From NCBI GenBank assembly GCA_023399595.1, contig JAEWOR010000067.1:1-53619 (forward strand): a stretch of 53,619 bases of DNA, given 5' to 3'. Positions 34,275-40,849 of this stretch are shown here, in pieces. Source of the stretch: Bacteroidota bacterium. GTDB taxonomy: Bacteria; Bacteroidota; Bacteroidia; Flavobacteriales; Weeksellaceae. Position numbers and translations under genes: made by a program. Numbering within the stretch: the stretch's first letter is position 1; the number at the start of each line of letters is the position of its first letter. Below the pieces are notes generated by a model. That model ran no database searches, had not been told where the DNA came from, and saw only the letters and a program-made list of their open reading frames with translations.

Positions 34275-34975
34275 TGATGTTGTTTAAGAGGTTTCTGTCT
34301 TTTTTTCTTTTTGGGATATGTATTATTTCAATAATTCAATGCAATCCTCAAGCAAATATTATGGAAAGTAATGATATTAAAGAAATTGAAACCTATTTAG
34401 CAACTGCACATCCTGAAGATTCTAAACGAAGACCTCTTCAATCTAAATTGATTGCATTAAAAAATGAAGATTGGGTAAAAGGAGCAAAAGATGCAAAACC
34501 AATGGCTGCAAGACCTGTTGCAAGTGAAGTTCCAAAGAGAATTTCTAATGTTGGTTATGCATTCCATAATAAGGAAGAGTACGAAAAACTTTTGTTAGAA
34601 ACGCCTTCAGAGCATCATAAAAAAACAGTTCATCTTCTTAACACTATTTTTAATACAGATATTAGTAATAATGAGGCAATTTTGTTGTTTCAAAATAATT
34701 CTGAATGTAATATTATCTTGAGGCTTAAAGGTGAAAATCTTTACAATTTAGCCGTTCCTGCTCGTTCAGAAAACTCTGTGATAGTAAAACAAGGTCAATA
34801 TGCTATTGAAGGCTATGTTTGTGATGTAAAATATTCTTCTAATAAAAACGTTACTACAAGTCAAGTTATAGCTATTAATAATGCAAATGCTTCAGCTATA
34901 ATAGAAAAAGTGGAGCAAGTTTCAATTCCTAAAAAGGCTAAGAAACCTATAAAAAAGAGAATTAATAAAAAATAG
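34274..34975 (+). CDS. DUF6759-like lipoprotein C
   Basis: 233 residues. The N-terminus (LFGICIISIIQC) is a lipoprotein signal with Cys at about residue 23, unlike the plain signal peptides of A and B. The helical motif AHPEDSKRRPLQSKL follows, then a linker and the shared C-terminal domain (NNSECNIILRLKG; YNLAVPARSENSVIVKQG; YVCDVKYSSNKNV). The C-terminus ends in a lysine-rich tail (KKAKKPIKKRINKK). Its ATG overlaps the trmB stop, so it is translated from the trmB message. Gene D follows after 11 bases. Confidence 0.72.
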   Translation: MMLFKRFLSFFLFGICIISIIQCNPQANIMESNDIKEIETYLATAHPEDSKRRPLQSKLIALKNEDWVKGAKDAKPMAARPVASEVPKRISNVGYAFHNKEEYEKLLLETPSEHHKKTVHLLNTIFNTDISNNEAILLFQNNSECNIILRLKGENLYNLAVPARSENSVIVKQGQYAIEGYVCDVKYSSNKNVTTSQVIAINNANASAIIEKVEQVSIPKKAKKPIKKRINKK

Positions 34976-34986
34976 AAATTGTAGAA

Positions 34987-35424
34987 ATGAAAAAAATAGG
35001 AGGTTTAATCTTGTCTTTGTTTGCTTTTTTAAGTTGTGAACCGATTCATCATGTACAAAGAGGAAATTCTAAGCCTACTGTAAGCTCAAAACCCAATAAG
35101 CCTTCTCATAACTCTTCTGAAGATTCTTATGAGGAACTTATTAAAACTTATGAGCCTGAGACCACTGACGTTCTTAATGATCTTTTAAATAGTGATTACG
35201 ATTCTAAAAGAACTTCATTGATTATTGATAATAGAACCAATTGTAATTTTGTAATCAATATCAAAGGAGGAGGATTAAACAAGAAAATACCTATCACAAA
35301 AGGGAAATTGGGGCATGTTATGGTGAACAGAAACAGTCAGTATTCTATTACAGGAAATGTTTGTGGTAAAAATTATAAATCATCTAAATATATTTCAGAT
35401 TCTTATACCATTATTTTAAAATAA
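34987..35424 (+). CDS. DUF6759-like lipoprotein D, short form
   Basis: 145 residues with a lipoprotein signal (LILSLFAFLSC). It keeps the C-terminal domain (NRTNCNFVINIKGGG; NVCGKNYKSSKYI) including both cysteines, but lacks the AHPED helical segment present in B and C; a Ser/Asn/Lys-rich linker replaces it. It is the most divergent member (the VPA motif has become KIPITKGKLG). It is the last gene of the trmB-C-D unit, followed by a bidirectional terminator shared with rpsB. Confidence 0.7.
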   Translation: MKKIGGLILSLFAFLSCEPIHHVQRGNSKPTVSSKPNKPSHNSSEDSYEELIKTYEPETTDVLNDLLNSDYDSKRTSLIIDNRTNCNFVINIKGGGLNKKIPITKGKLGHVMVNRNSQYSITGNVCGKNYKSSKYISDSYTIILK

Positions 35425-35440
35425 AAAATTTACAATCAAT

Positions 35441-35472
35441 AAAAAAACCGCTTCTTAGAAGTGGTTTTTTTT
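35441..35472. terminator. bidirectional terminator between gene D and rpsB
   Basis: AAAACCGCTTCT pairs with AGAAGTGGTTTT, with seven A on the left and eight T on the right, serving both convergent units. It also marks the right-hand candidate breakpoint of the proposed inversion. Confidence 0.85.
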
Positions 35473-35492
35473 ATTGATGGTAAGACAAAATC

Positions 35493-36254
35493 TTATTCTC
35501 CGTCGAAATCTGTGTCTGCATCAGCAGAAACTTTTTCTCCTTCTTCTTTAGATTTTTCTTTGTCTGCTTTTCTTTGAGACTGACCTTCTTTGATAGATTC
35601 AGAAACTACAGAAAGAATCATGTCGATAGATTTAGAAGCATCGTCGTTTCCAGGGATAACGAAGTCAACTTTTCTAGGATCTGAGTTTGTATCTACCATA
35701 GCAAATACAGGGATACCTAATTTTTTAGCTTCAGTTACTGCAATGTGTTCTCTCATAATATCTACTACGAAAATAGCAGAAGGAAGACGCACCATGTCAG
35801 AGATAGAACCTAAGTTTTTCTCTAAGTTAGCTCTTTGACGATCAACTTGTAATCTTTCCTTTTTTGATAAAGTTTCGAAAGTACCATCTTTCTTCATTTT
35901 ATCAATGTGGTTCATTTTTTTAACAGCTTTACGGATGGTAACAAAGTTTGTTAACATTCCACCTGGCCATCTTTCAGTAATATAAGGCATATTAAGTTCT
36001 GAAGCGTGTTTTGCAACCACTTCTTTCGCTTGCTTTTTAGTCGCTACGAAAAGAACTTTTTTACCTGCAGAAGTAATTTTTTCTAATGCTTTACAAGCAT
36101 CATCCAATTTTACAGCTGTTTTATGTAGATCGATAATGTGAATACCGTTTTTCTCCATGAAAATGTATGGAGCCATATTTGGATTCCACTTTCTTGTCAT
36201 GTGACCGAAGTGTACACCAGCCTCTAAAAGGTCTTTTACATTTGCTTTTGCCAT
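35493..36254 (-). CDS. rpsB: 30S ribosomal protein S2
   Basis: 253 residues with clear S2 features: DLLEAGVHFGHMTRKWNPNM at the start, YITERWPGGMLTNFVTIRKA and PSAIFVVDIMREHIAVTEAK in the body, and VIPGNDDASKSI near the end. The C-terminal 30 residues are an acidic/lysine-rich tail (KADKEKSKEEGEKVSADA). It is downstream of rplM and rpsI on the same strand, but the usual next gene, tsf, is not there; the convergent DUF6759-like gene D occupies that place. Confidence 0.97.
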   Translation of the reverse strand: MAKANVKDLLEAGVHFGHMTRKWNPNMAPYIFMEKNGIHIIDLHKTAVKLDDACKALEKITSAGKKVLFVATKKQAKEVVAKHASELNMPYITERWPGGMLTNFVTIRKAVKKMNHIDKMKKDGTFETLSKKERLQVDRQRANLEKNLGSISDMVRLPSAIFVVDIMREHIAVTEAKKLGIPVFAMVDTNSDPRKVDFVIPGNDDASKSIDMILSVVSESIKEGQSQRKADKEKSKEEGEKVSADADTDFDGE

Positions 36255-36355
36255 GTTTTCTGTTTTTGTTAGTTTACTTTCCGTTTCTTAAACAATCAAC
36301 AACTTCTTTAGATGGGAGAAGCGTTTGGATGCTAAACGTAACGGGCAATTTTGAT

Positions 36356-36451
36356 GCTTTAGGCTCTAAGCATTAAGCTGTAGGCTTTCAAGCGGATTAA
36401 AAATTTTAATAAGTTCAAATAGCTTATTGCATATTGCTTTAAGCTTATCGC
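36356..36451. repeat. imperfect 30-bp periodic inverted repeat between rpsI and rpsB
   Basis: The left arm 36356-36385 (GCTTTAGGCTCTAAGCATTA...) and right arm 36422-36451 are complementary at about 20 of 30 positions, both made of AAGC/GCTT words at about 8-bp spacing. It has the same build as 8150-8247 with a different word. It fills most of the 202-base gap in the ribosomal-protein operon. Confidence 0.5.
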
Positions 36452-36456
36452 AATTC

Positions 36457-36843
36457 TTAACGTTTTGAGAATTGGAATCTCTTTCTCGCTTTTTTCTGAC
36501 CTGGTTTTTTTCTTTCAACCATTCTTGCATCTCTTGTAAGTAAACCAGCTGGTTTAAGAGCTAATCTGAACTCAGCGTTAATTTCGCAAAGAGCTCTAGA
36601 AATACCCAATCTGATAGCCTCAGCTTGACCAGTGATACCACCACCAAATACATTTACAGTAACATCATACTGACCTGCAGTTTCTGTCAATAAGAAAGGT
36701 TGGTTAGTTTTGTAAACTAAAACGTCTGTACCGAAATAAGTTTTTACGTCTTTACCATTAATAGTAGTGTTTCCAGTACCTGGCTTAACGTAAACTCTAG
36801 CTACAGAAGTTTTTCTTCTTCCGATTTTGTGAACTATAGACAT
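36457..36843 (-). CDS. rpsI: 30S ribosomal protein S9
   Basis: 128 residues with the standard S9 sequence: IGRRKTSVARVYVKPGTG near the N-terminus, GGGITGQAEAIRLGISRAL in the middle, and the RNA-binding C-terminal tail DARMVERKKPGQKKARKRF ending QFSKR, which reaches the ribosomal P site. It starts five bases after the rplM stop, so the two are translated from one message. Confidence 0.97.
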   Translation of the reverse strand: MSIVHKIGRRKTSVARVYVKPGTGNTTINGKDVKTYFGTDVLVYKTNQPFLLTETAGQYDVTVNVFGGGITGQAEAIRLGISRALCEINAEFRLALKPAGLLTRDARMVERKKPGQKKARKRFQFSKR

Positions 36844-36848
36844 ATTGC

Positions 36849-37304
36849 TTATTTAAATTCGTTAATATTAATAGTTTTAGGCTGTTGAGCTTCGTGTTTG
36901 TGCTCAGTTCCTTCATATAAATAAAGGTTTTTAAGCAACGCAGAACCTAGTCTGTTTTTTGGCAACATACCTTTTACAGATTTTTCTAAAATTCTTAACT
37001 CGTTTTTCTTTTTCAGCTCTTCAGCAGTTAACGATTTTTGTCCACCAGGGTAACCTGTATGCCAGATATAAGTTTTATCTGCCCACTTGTTTCCTGAAAG
37101 AGTAACTTTTCCAGCATTCAAAACAATTACGTTATCACCACAATCAACGTGAGGTGTGTAATTTGTTTTGTGCTTACCTCTCAAAATCTTTGCAACCGCA
37201 GAAGCTAGTCTTCCTAACGGTTGTCCTTCAGCGTCTACCACAACCCATTCTTTATTAGCGGTAGCTTTGTTAGCTGAAACGGTTTTGTAACTTAATGTAT
37301 TCAC
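36849..37304 (-). CDS. rplM: 50S ribosomal protein L13
   Basis: 151 residues with L13 features: WVVVDAEGQPLGRLASAVAK, DCGDNVIVLNAGKVTLSGNK and MLPKNRLGSALLKNLYLYEG. It is the first gene of the rplM-rpsI-rpsB unit, transcribed leftward from a promoter with the -7 box TACCTTTG (37350-37357, minus strand) about 45 bases upstream. Confidence 0.97.
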   Translation of the reverse strand: MNTLSYKTVSANKATANKEWVVVDAEGQPLGRLASAVAKILRGKHKTNYTPHVDCGDNVIVLNAGKVTLSGNKWADKTYIWHTGYPGGQKSLTAEELKKKNELRILEKSVKGMLPKNRLGSALLKNLYLYEGTEHKHEAQQPKTININEFK

Positions 37305-37349
37305 AATTTAAAGTTAAAGATTAAACATAATTTTCCCAATAAGGGTGTG

Positions 37350-37357
37350 CAAAGGTA
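37350..37357 (-). promoter_or_regulatory. -7 box of rplM-rpsI-rpsB operon
   Basis: On the minus strand the bases read TACCTTTG, an exact TANNTTTG match. No TTG lies at the -33 position; an A/T-rich tract does. Confidence 0.5.
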
Positions 37358-37516
37358 GGATTTTTTTTTGTAACGAAAAAATATTATCCGAGTAATGTGA
37401 TTTTTAGAGTTGAGGATTCTAAAAATTCTGACGTAACTTATGGCATTATCCTTGTAACATTCTTCACCTATAAAGACCAACAAATACAAATTTAACATAT
37501 ATATTATTAACTAATT

Positions 37517-37550
37517 AGAAAGCTGAAAAAAAGTTGCAGCTTTCTTTTTT
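37517..37550 (+). terminator. orphan rho-independent terminator
   Basis: AGAAAGCTG pairs with CAGCTTTCT, followed by TTTTT. No plus-strand gene ends upstream of it: the nearest upstream gene, rplM, points the other way. It may end an unannotated small RNA or an antisense transcript. Confidence 0.65.
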
Positions 37551-37615
37551 GTTTTAAACTTATCCTTATTTTTCTTTTTAAAAAATCATTTATATTTGTT
37601 TAAAACTATATCGTT

Positions 37616-38728
37616 ATGAGCCATGTCAAGATTCGTAAGGAGAGAAGCTGCTTAAATTGTGGACATGAGGTTAAGGAGAGGTTCTGTCCAAATTGTGGAC
37701 AGGAAAACACGGAGCGCAGACAACCTTTTCATTATCTATTTACCCATTTCGTGGAAGACTTCACACATTATGACGGACAATTTTGGAGGACAATGAAAAA
37801 CTTGATTTTTAAGCCAGGACTGTTAACCTCTGCTTATTTAGATGGTAAAAGACAATCTTTTGTGCCGCCGGTAAAGCTTTATATATTTGTCAGTTTTGTT
37901 ACTTTCTTGCTTTTTGCATTTTTTCCGCCTCTTGATATTAACTTTGAAGACAATGTCACCAATAAACGTAACGACTCTATTGCAAAAACAGAAAAACAGA
38001 AAAACGATATTATTTCCTTAAAAATAGACAGTTTAAGTTCCAATAAGAATTTAACCAAAGGAGATTCTCTGAAAATTAATGAATTGAAGAAGACTCTTAA
38101 AGCCTCAAAGGACAATCAGGAAATTAGAAAAACCTTTGATATGAGTTCCAAGATTGATGAGGGAGCTGATTTTATGGGATATGAAACCTATAAAGAATAT
38201 ATAAAAGGAACAGAAAAAGAGTCGTTTTTCGCTAAACTTATTTCCCATCCTGTTGCCAAGAAATATTTTGAACTTAAAGAAAAAGGAGTCAGCAAAGGAG
38301 ACGTGGTAGATAACCTTACAAAAACTTCTTTCCATAATCTCCCCAAAGCGCTTTTTATTTATCTTCCCATTTTTGCGTTTTTCTTATGGGTTTTCCACAA
38401 TAAAAAGAAATGGTGGTATTTTGATCATGGTGTTTTCACGCTGCATTATTTTTCTTTTTTATTAGTTACCATTTTAGTATTTACTTTTTTAGCGAAAATT
38501 TCTAACCTTTTAGAAGGAAGGGCATTTATAGATGCTGTTTTTTACTTTCTTATGTTTTGTTTGGCTTGCTATTCCTGGGTTTATTTTTTTATTGCACATC
38601 ATAAAGTTTATCATACTCACGGATTGGTAAGTGTAGTAGTGGGCATAGTTTTATTCAGTATAAATTATATAGCTTTCTTATTTTTATTAATAGGTTTAAC
38701 CTTGTATAGTTTTGCAACCATGACTTAA
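37616..38728 (+). CDS. DUF3667 zinc-ribbon membrane protein
   Basis: 370 residues. The N-terminus carries a zinc ribbon with two CxxC pairs (CLNCGHEVKERFCPNCGQ, residues about 9-26), followed by the DUF3667 signature (FHYLFTHFVEDFTHYDGQFW; FKPGLLTSAYLDGKRQSFVP). A first membrane helix is near residues 88-105, then a long charged segment (about 110-240) and four more helices to the C-terminus. The family is common in Bacteroidetes and of unknown function. It is a single-gene unit with its own -7 box and a terminator at 38749-38780. Confidence 0.88.
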   Translation: MSHVKIRKERSCLNCGHEVKERFCPNCGQENTERRQPFHYLFTHFVEDFTHYDGQFWRTMKNLIFKPGLLTSAYLDGKRQSFVPPVKLYIFVSFVTFLLFAFFPPLDINFEDNVTNKRNDSIAKTEKQKNDIISLKIDSLSSNKNLTKGDSLKINELKKTLKASKDNQEIRKTFDMSSKIDEGADFMGYETYKEYIKGTEKESFFAKLISHPVAKKYFELKEKGVSKGDVVDNLTKTSFHNLPKALFIYLPIFAFFLWVFHNKKKWWYFDHGVFTLHYFSFLLVTILVFTFLAKISNLLEGRAFIDAVFYFLMFCLACYSWVYFFIAHHKVYHTHGLVSVVVGIVLFSINYIAFLFLLIGLTLYSFATMT

Positions 38729-38748
38729 AAAGAGTAATGATCAAAAAA

Positions 38749-38780
38749 AAACAATACAAATTCGAAAATCTGTATTGTTT
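38749..38780 (+). terminator. terminator after DUF3667 gene
   Basis: AAACAATACA pairs with TGTATTGTTT around a 12-base loop; A-rich left flank and AT-rich right flank, possibly working in both directions. Confidence 0.65.
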
Positions 38781-38831
38781 ATAATATCATTGAATTCTTT
38801 TTATGCTTGAGTTTTGCTCAACAAGATGATT

Positions 38832-39164
38832 TTAATATCTCAAAGATTTGCTTTCTCTAAAACTTGCAATCAGATAATAGGCTACAAAAACGGTTGAAAA
38901 TCTAATAATGGAAGGAATTGCTATTTCAAAATCGAAGAAAATAAATCCAGCAATTACTAAAGCTGCAATTCCAATAAAAGATAAGCCGAGCTTTTTTGGA
39001 AGGCTGTAATCTGGTCGGTCTAAAAAATAAGCCATTCCCCAACCTAGTCCGAAAGCAGTAGCGTAATAAATATCTACCATTAAACTTTGGCCTTCTCCGA
39101 AAAAATAGTTCAATAAAAAACTAGCGATACTTCCAACCGCAAAAAATATTAATGATCTCAACAT
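38832..39164 (-). CDS. small four-helix membrane protein
   Basis: 110 residues, almost entirely four hydrophobic helices (about 3-21, 29-46, 57-75, 84-104). I do not recognise the family. The positive residues (RPDYSLPKK, RESKSLRY) suggest that the central loop and the C-terminus are in the cytoplasm. It begins nine bases after the stop of the MORN-repeat protein gene on the same strand, so the two are probably one unit. Confidence 0.6.
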   Translation of the reverse strand: MLRSLIFFAVGSIASFLLNYFFGEGQSLMVDIYYATAFGLGWGMAYFLDRPDYSLPKKLGLSFIGIAALVIAGFIFFDFEIAIPSIIRFSTVFVAYYLIASFRESKSLRY

Positions 39165-39173
39165 GCTGCAAAA

Positions 39174-40703
39174 TTAATAACTATTTAATAAAGCCTCATC
39201 ATTAATATATGAAGTTGGGCGATAATATTCGTCAGAATCTACTTTTCTCAATTCTTTTGTTTCTATATACATAATATTATCTTCAGTAAATTTCCTTGTA
39301 AATAGCCAGTTGCCTTTAGCTTCCTGCTCAGTTTCGCCAATATTGTCTTTATATCGAATTTTACCATTCACAAGGATGCCTTCATTTACAGTGGCTTTGC
39401 TTATTTGTTTTCCGTTTTTGAATTGTATAATTTCTGCATTTAAATTGTCACTTTCGCTCTCAAATTTTTTATAGCTGAATTTTAGTTTTCCATTCTCGTC
39501 ATAAACTTTGGTGTTGTAAACATTAAGTTTTGAATCGAATTTCGTCTCCTGCATTAGTTTTCCTGTCGTTTGATTTAAAGTTTGTGACTCAAGCAAAATT
39601 CCATTTTTATATTTTGAAAACAAATCGTCTGAATATACCTCGCCATCATATACCTCGCCTTCCTTATAAATCATTTTACCTTTAACGGTTCCGTCTGGAT
39701 GATAATAAGTAGAATCTTTTAAAAGTTCATTTTCAAAATTTGAAAAAGCCACCAACTGACCATCACTATTGAAATTTTTTAAAGATTCAATCTTATAATT
39801 ATTATATTGAGTGATGGATGTAATCTTCATGGTTTCATAATCAAGATTAACATTTTGCCCGCTATATTCTTGCATGGATTGAAGGTTGTTATCAAACTTG
39901 GAAGTTAATTTTCCAATTTGTTTTCCTTCTTTATCATAGTTTATTTTTATGGCTTCTTTGGATTTTTTGATGTATTCTTCCGCTTTTACTCCATTGCTGT
40001 AAAATGCTTCATAACCTTTTATATCTCCGTTTTTATCATAACGAATAATACGGTTAATATGGAAATCTAGCAGGTCAAAATTTACTTCAGTACCGGTTGT
40101 TTTCAAATCTTTATCAACTTTCCCAGTTCCAATAAGTTTTCCTTTTTCGTTGTAATATTTTGTTTCTTGTGAGCCATCTTCCTTATAGAAAGTTTCAAAG
40201 CCTAAAGGGTTGTCATTGCTTTTAAAAGCTTTAACATAGCTAAGTTCTCCATTTTTGGTTTCAGAAATATTGTTGAACGCAATTCCCAGTTCTACATCAC
40301 TGTAGACGTAAGATTTTCCGTTTAGTTTACCTTTATTAGTGTAATTGTAATCTTCTAAAATGCGACCATCTTCATCGTACGATTTCATTTCTCCAGTTAC
40401 TTCACCATTATTATAATTAGCAATGCTTTCTGGCTTGCCATTTGGGAAATACCAGGTCACTTTGCCATGATAACGTTCCTTTCCTGGCTTTGTATCTATG
40501 GCATTTCCTTCCATTTGCAGAACACCATTTTTATAGAAATCTTTTATTAAAGTTCCATTATCCTGCTTATAACTTTCACGGTAATAAGACATCTTTTCTT
40601 TGGTGCTTGGCTGCCAATTTTCATCAAAATAACTCAACTGCTGACCAAAAGCAGAAATTCCAAAACTTAGGACGAAAAACGCCGACATTAATAACTTTTT
40701 CAT
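39174..40703 (-). CDS. secreted MORN-repeat variant protein (YwqK-like)
   Basis: 509 residues with a signal peptide (residues 1-20, ending ISAFGQ). The whole mature protein is made of MORN_2-type repeats of about 22-24 residues, the kind found in YwqK-family proteins: FYKNGVLQMEGNA, WYFPNGKPESIANYNNGEV, SYDEDGRILEDYNYTNKGKL, YYNEKGKLIGTG, FYSNGVKAEEY, YHPDGTVKGKMIYKEGEV. YwqK is named as an antitoxin in Bacillus, but exported multi-repeat versions such as this are widespread in Bacteroidetes and an antitoxin role here is unlikely. It is divergent from icmF. Confidence 0.8.
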   Translation of the reverse strand: MKKLLMSAFFVLSFGISAFGQQLSYFDENWQPSTKEKMSYYRESYKQDNGTLIKDFYKNGVLQMEGNAIDTKPGKERYHGKVTWYFPNGKPESIANYNNGEVTGEMKSYDEDGRILEDYNYTNKGKLNGKSYVYSDVELGIAFNNISETKNGELSYVKAFKSNDNPLGFETFYKEDGSQETKYYNEKGKLIGTGKVDKDLKTTGTEVNFDLLDFHINRIIRYDKNGDIKGYEAFYSNGVKAEEYIKKSKEAIKINYDKEGKQIGKLTSKFDNNLQSMQEYSGQNVNLDYETMKITSITQYNNYKIESLKNFNSDGQLVAFSNFENELLKDSTYYHPDGTVKGKMIYKEGEVYDGEVYSDDLFSKYKNGILLESQTLNQTTGKLMQETKFDSKLNVYNTKVYDENGKLKFSYKKFESESDNLNAEIIQFKNGKQISKATVNEGILVNGKIRYKDNIGETEQEAKGNWLFTRKFTEDNIMYIETKELRKVDSDEYYRPTSYINDEALLNSY

Positions 40704-40800
40704 TGTTTATTTTTTTTCGAGGCCAAAAATAATCATTACACATAGATTATTAAAGCCTTTTACTGACATTAAATTGAAAAAAGGAGCTTTATTTAAGATT

Positions 40801-40831
40801 TTGACGAAATCGTCTTAAATGATTATATTTG
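40801..40831 (+). promoter_or_regulatory. icmF promoter with palindromic operator candidate
   Basis: TTG (40801-40803) and TATATTTG (40824-40831) with a 20-base spacer form one of the best consensus promoters in the window. Overlapping the -33 box is GACGA-AA-TCGTC (40803-40814), extended by AAGA on the left (40796-40799) and TCTT on the right, a likely repressor site. Confidence 0.6.
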
Positions 40832-40849
40832 GAAATTGAGTTAAACTTT

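Larger units (their letters stand above)
37305..37615. other. intergenic region between divergent rplM and DUF3667 gene
   Basis: This 311-base stretch contains the rplM promoter, an isolated plus-strand terminator (37517-37550) and the DUF3667 promoter -7 box (TATATTTG, 37591-37598). I see no credible protein gene; a minus-strand 65-codon frame overlaps rplM and has no recognisable features. Confidence 0.6.

Noticed and set aside
37301..37498. 65-codon minus-strand open frame upstream of rplM
   Set aside because: It overlaps rplM by a few bases and its body runs through the rplM promoter region; no recognisable motif.
39174..40703. Toxin-antitoxin interpretation of the YwqK-like MORN protein
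   Set aside because: It is exported, much longer than YwqK, and has no toxin partner next to it.
40829..40849. Alternative TTG start seven codons upstream for icmF
   Set aside because: It overlaps the consensus -7 box, so it would not be in the transcript.
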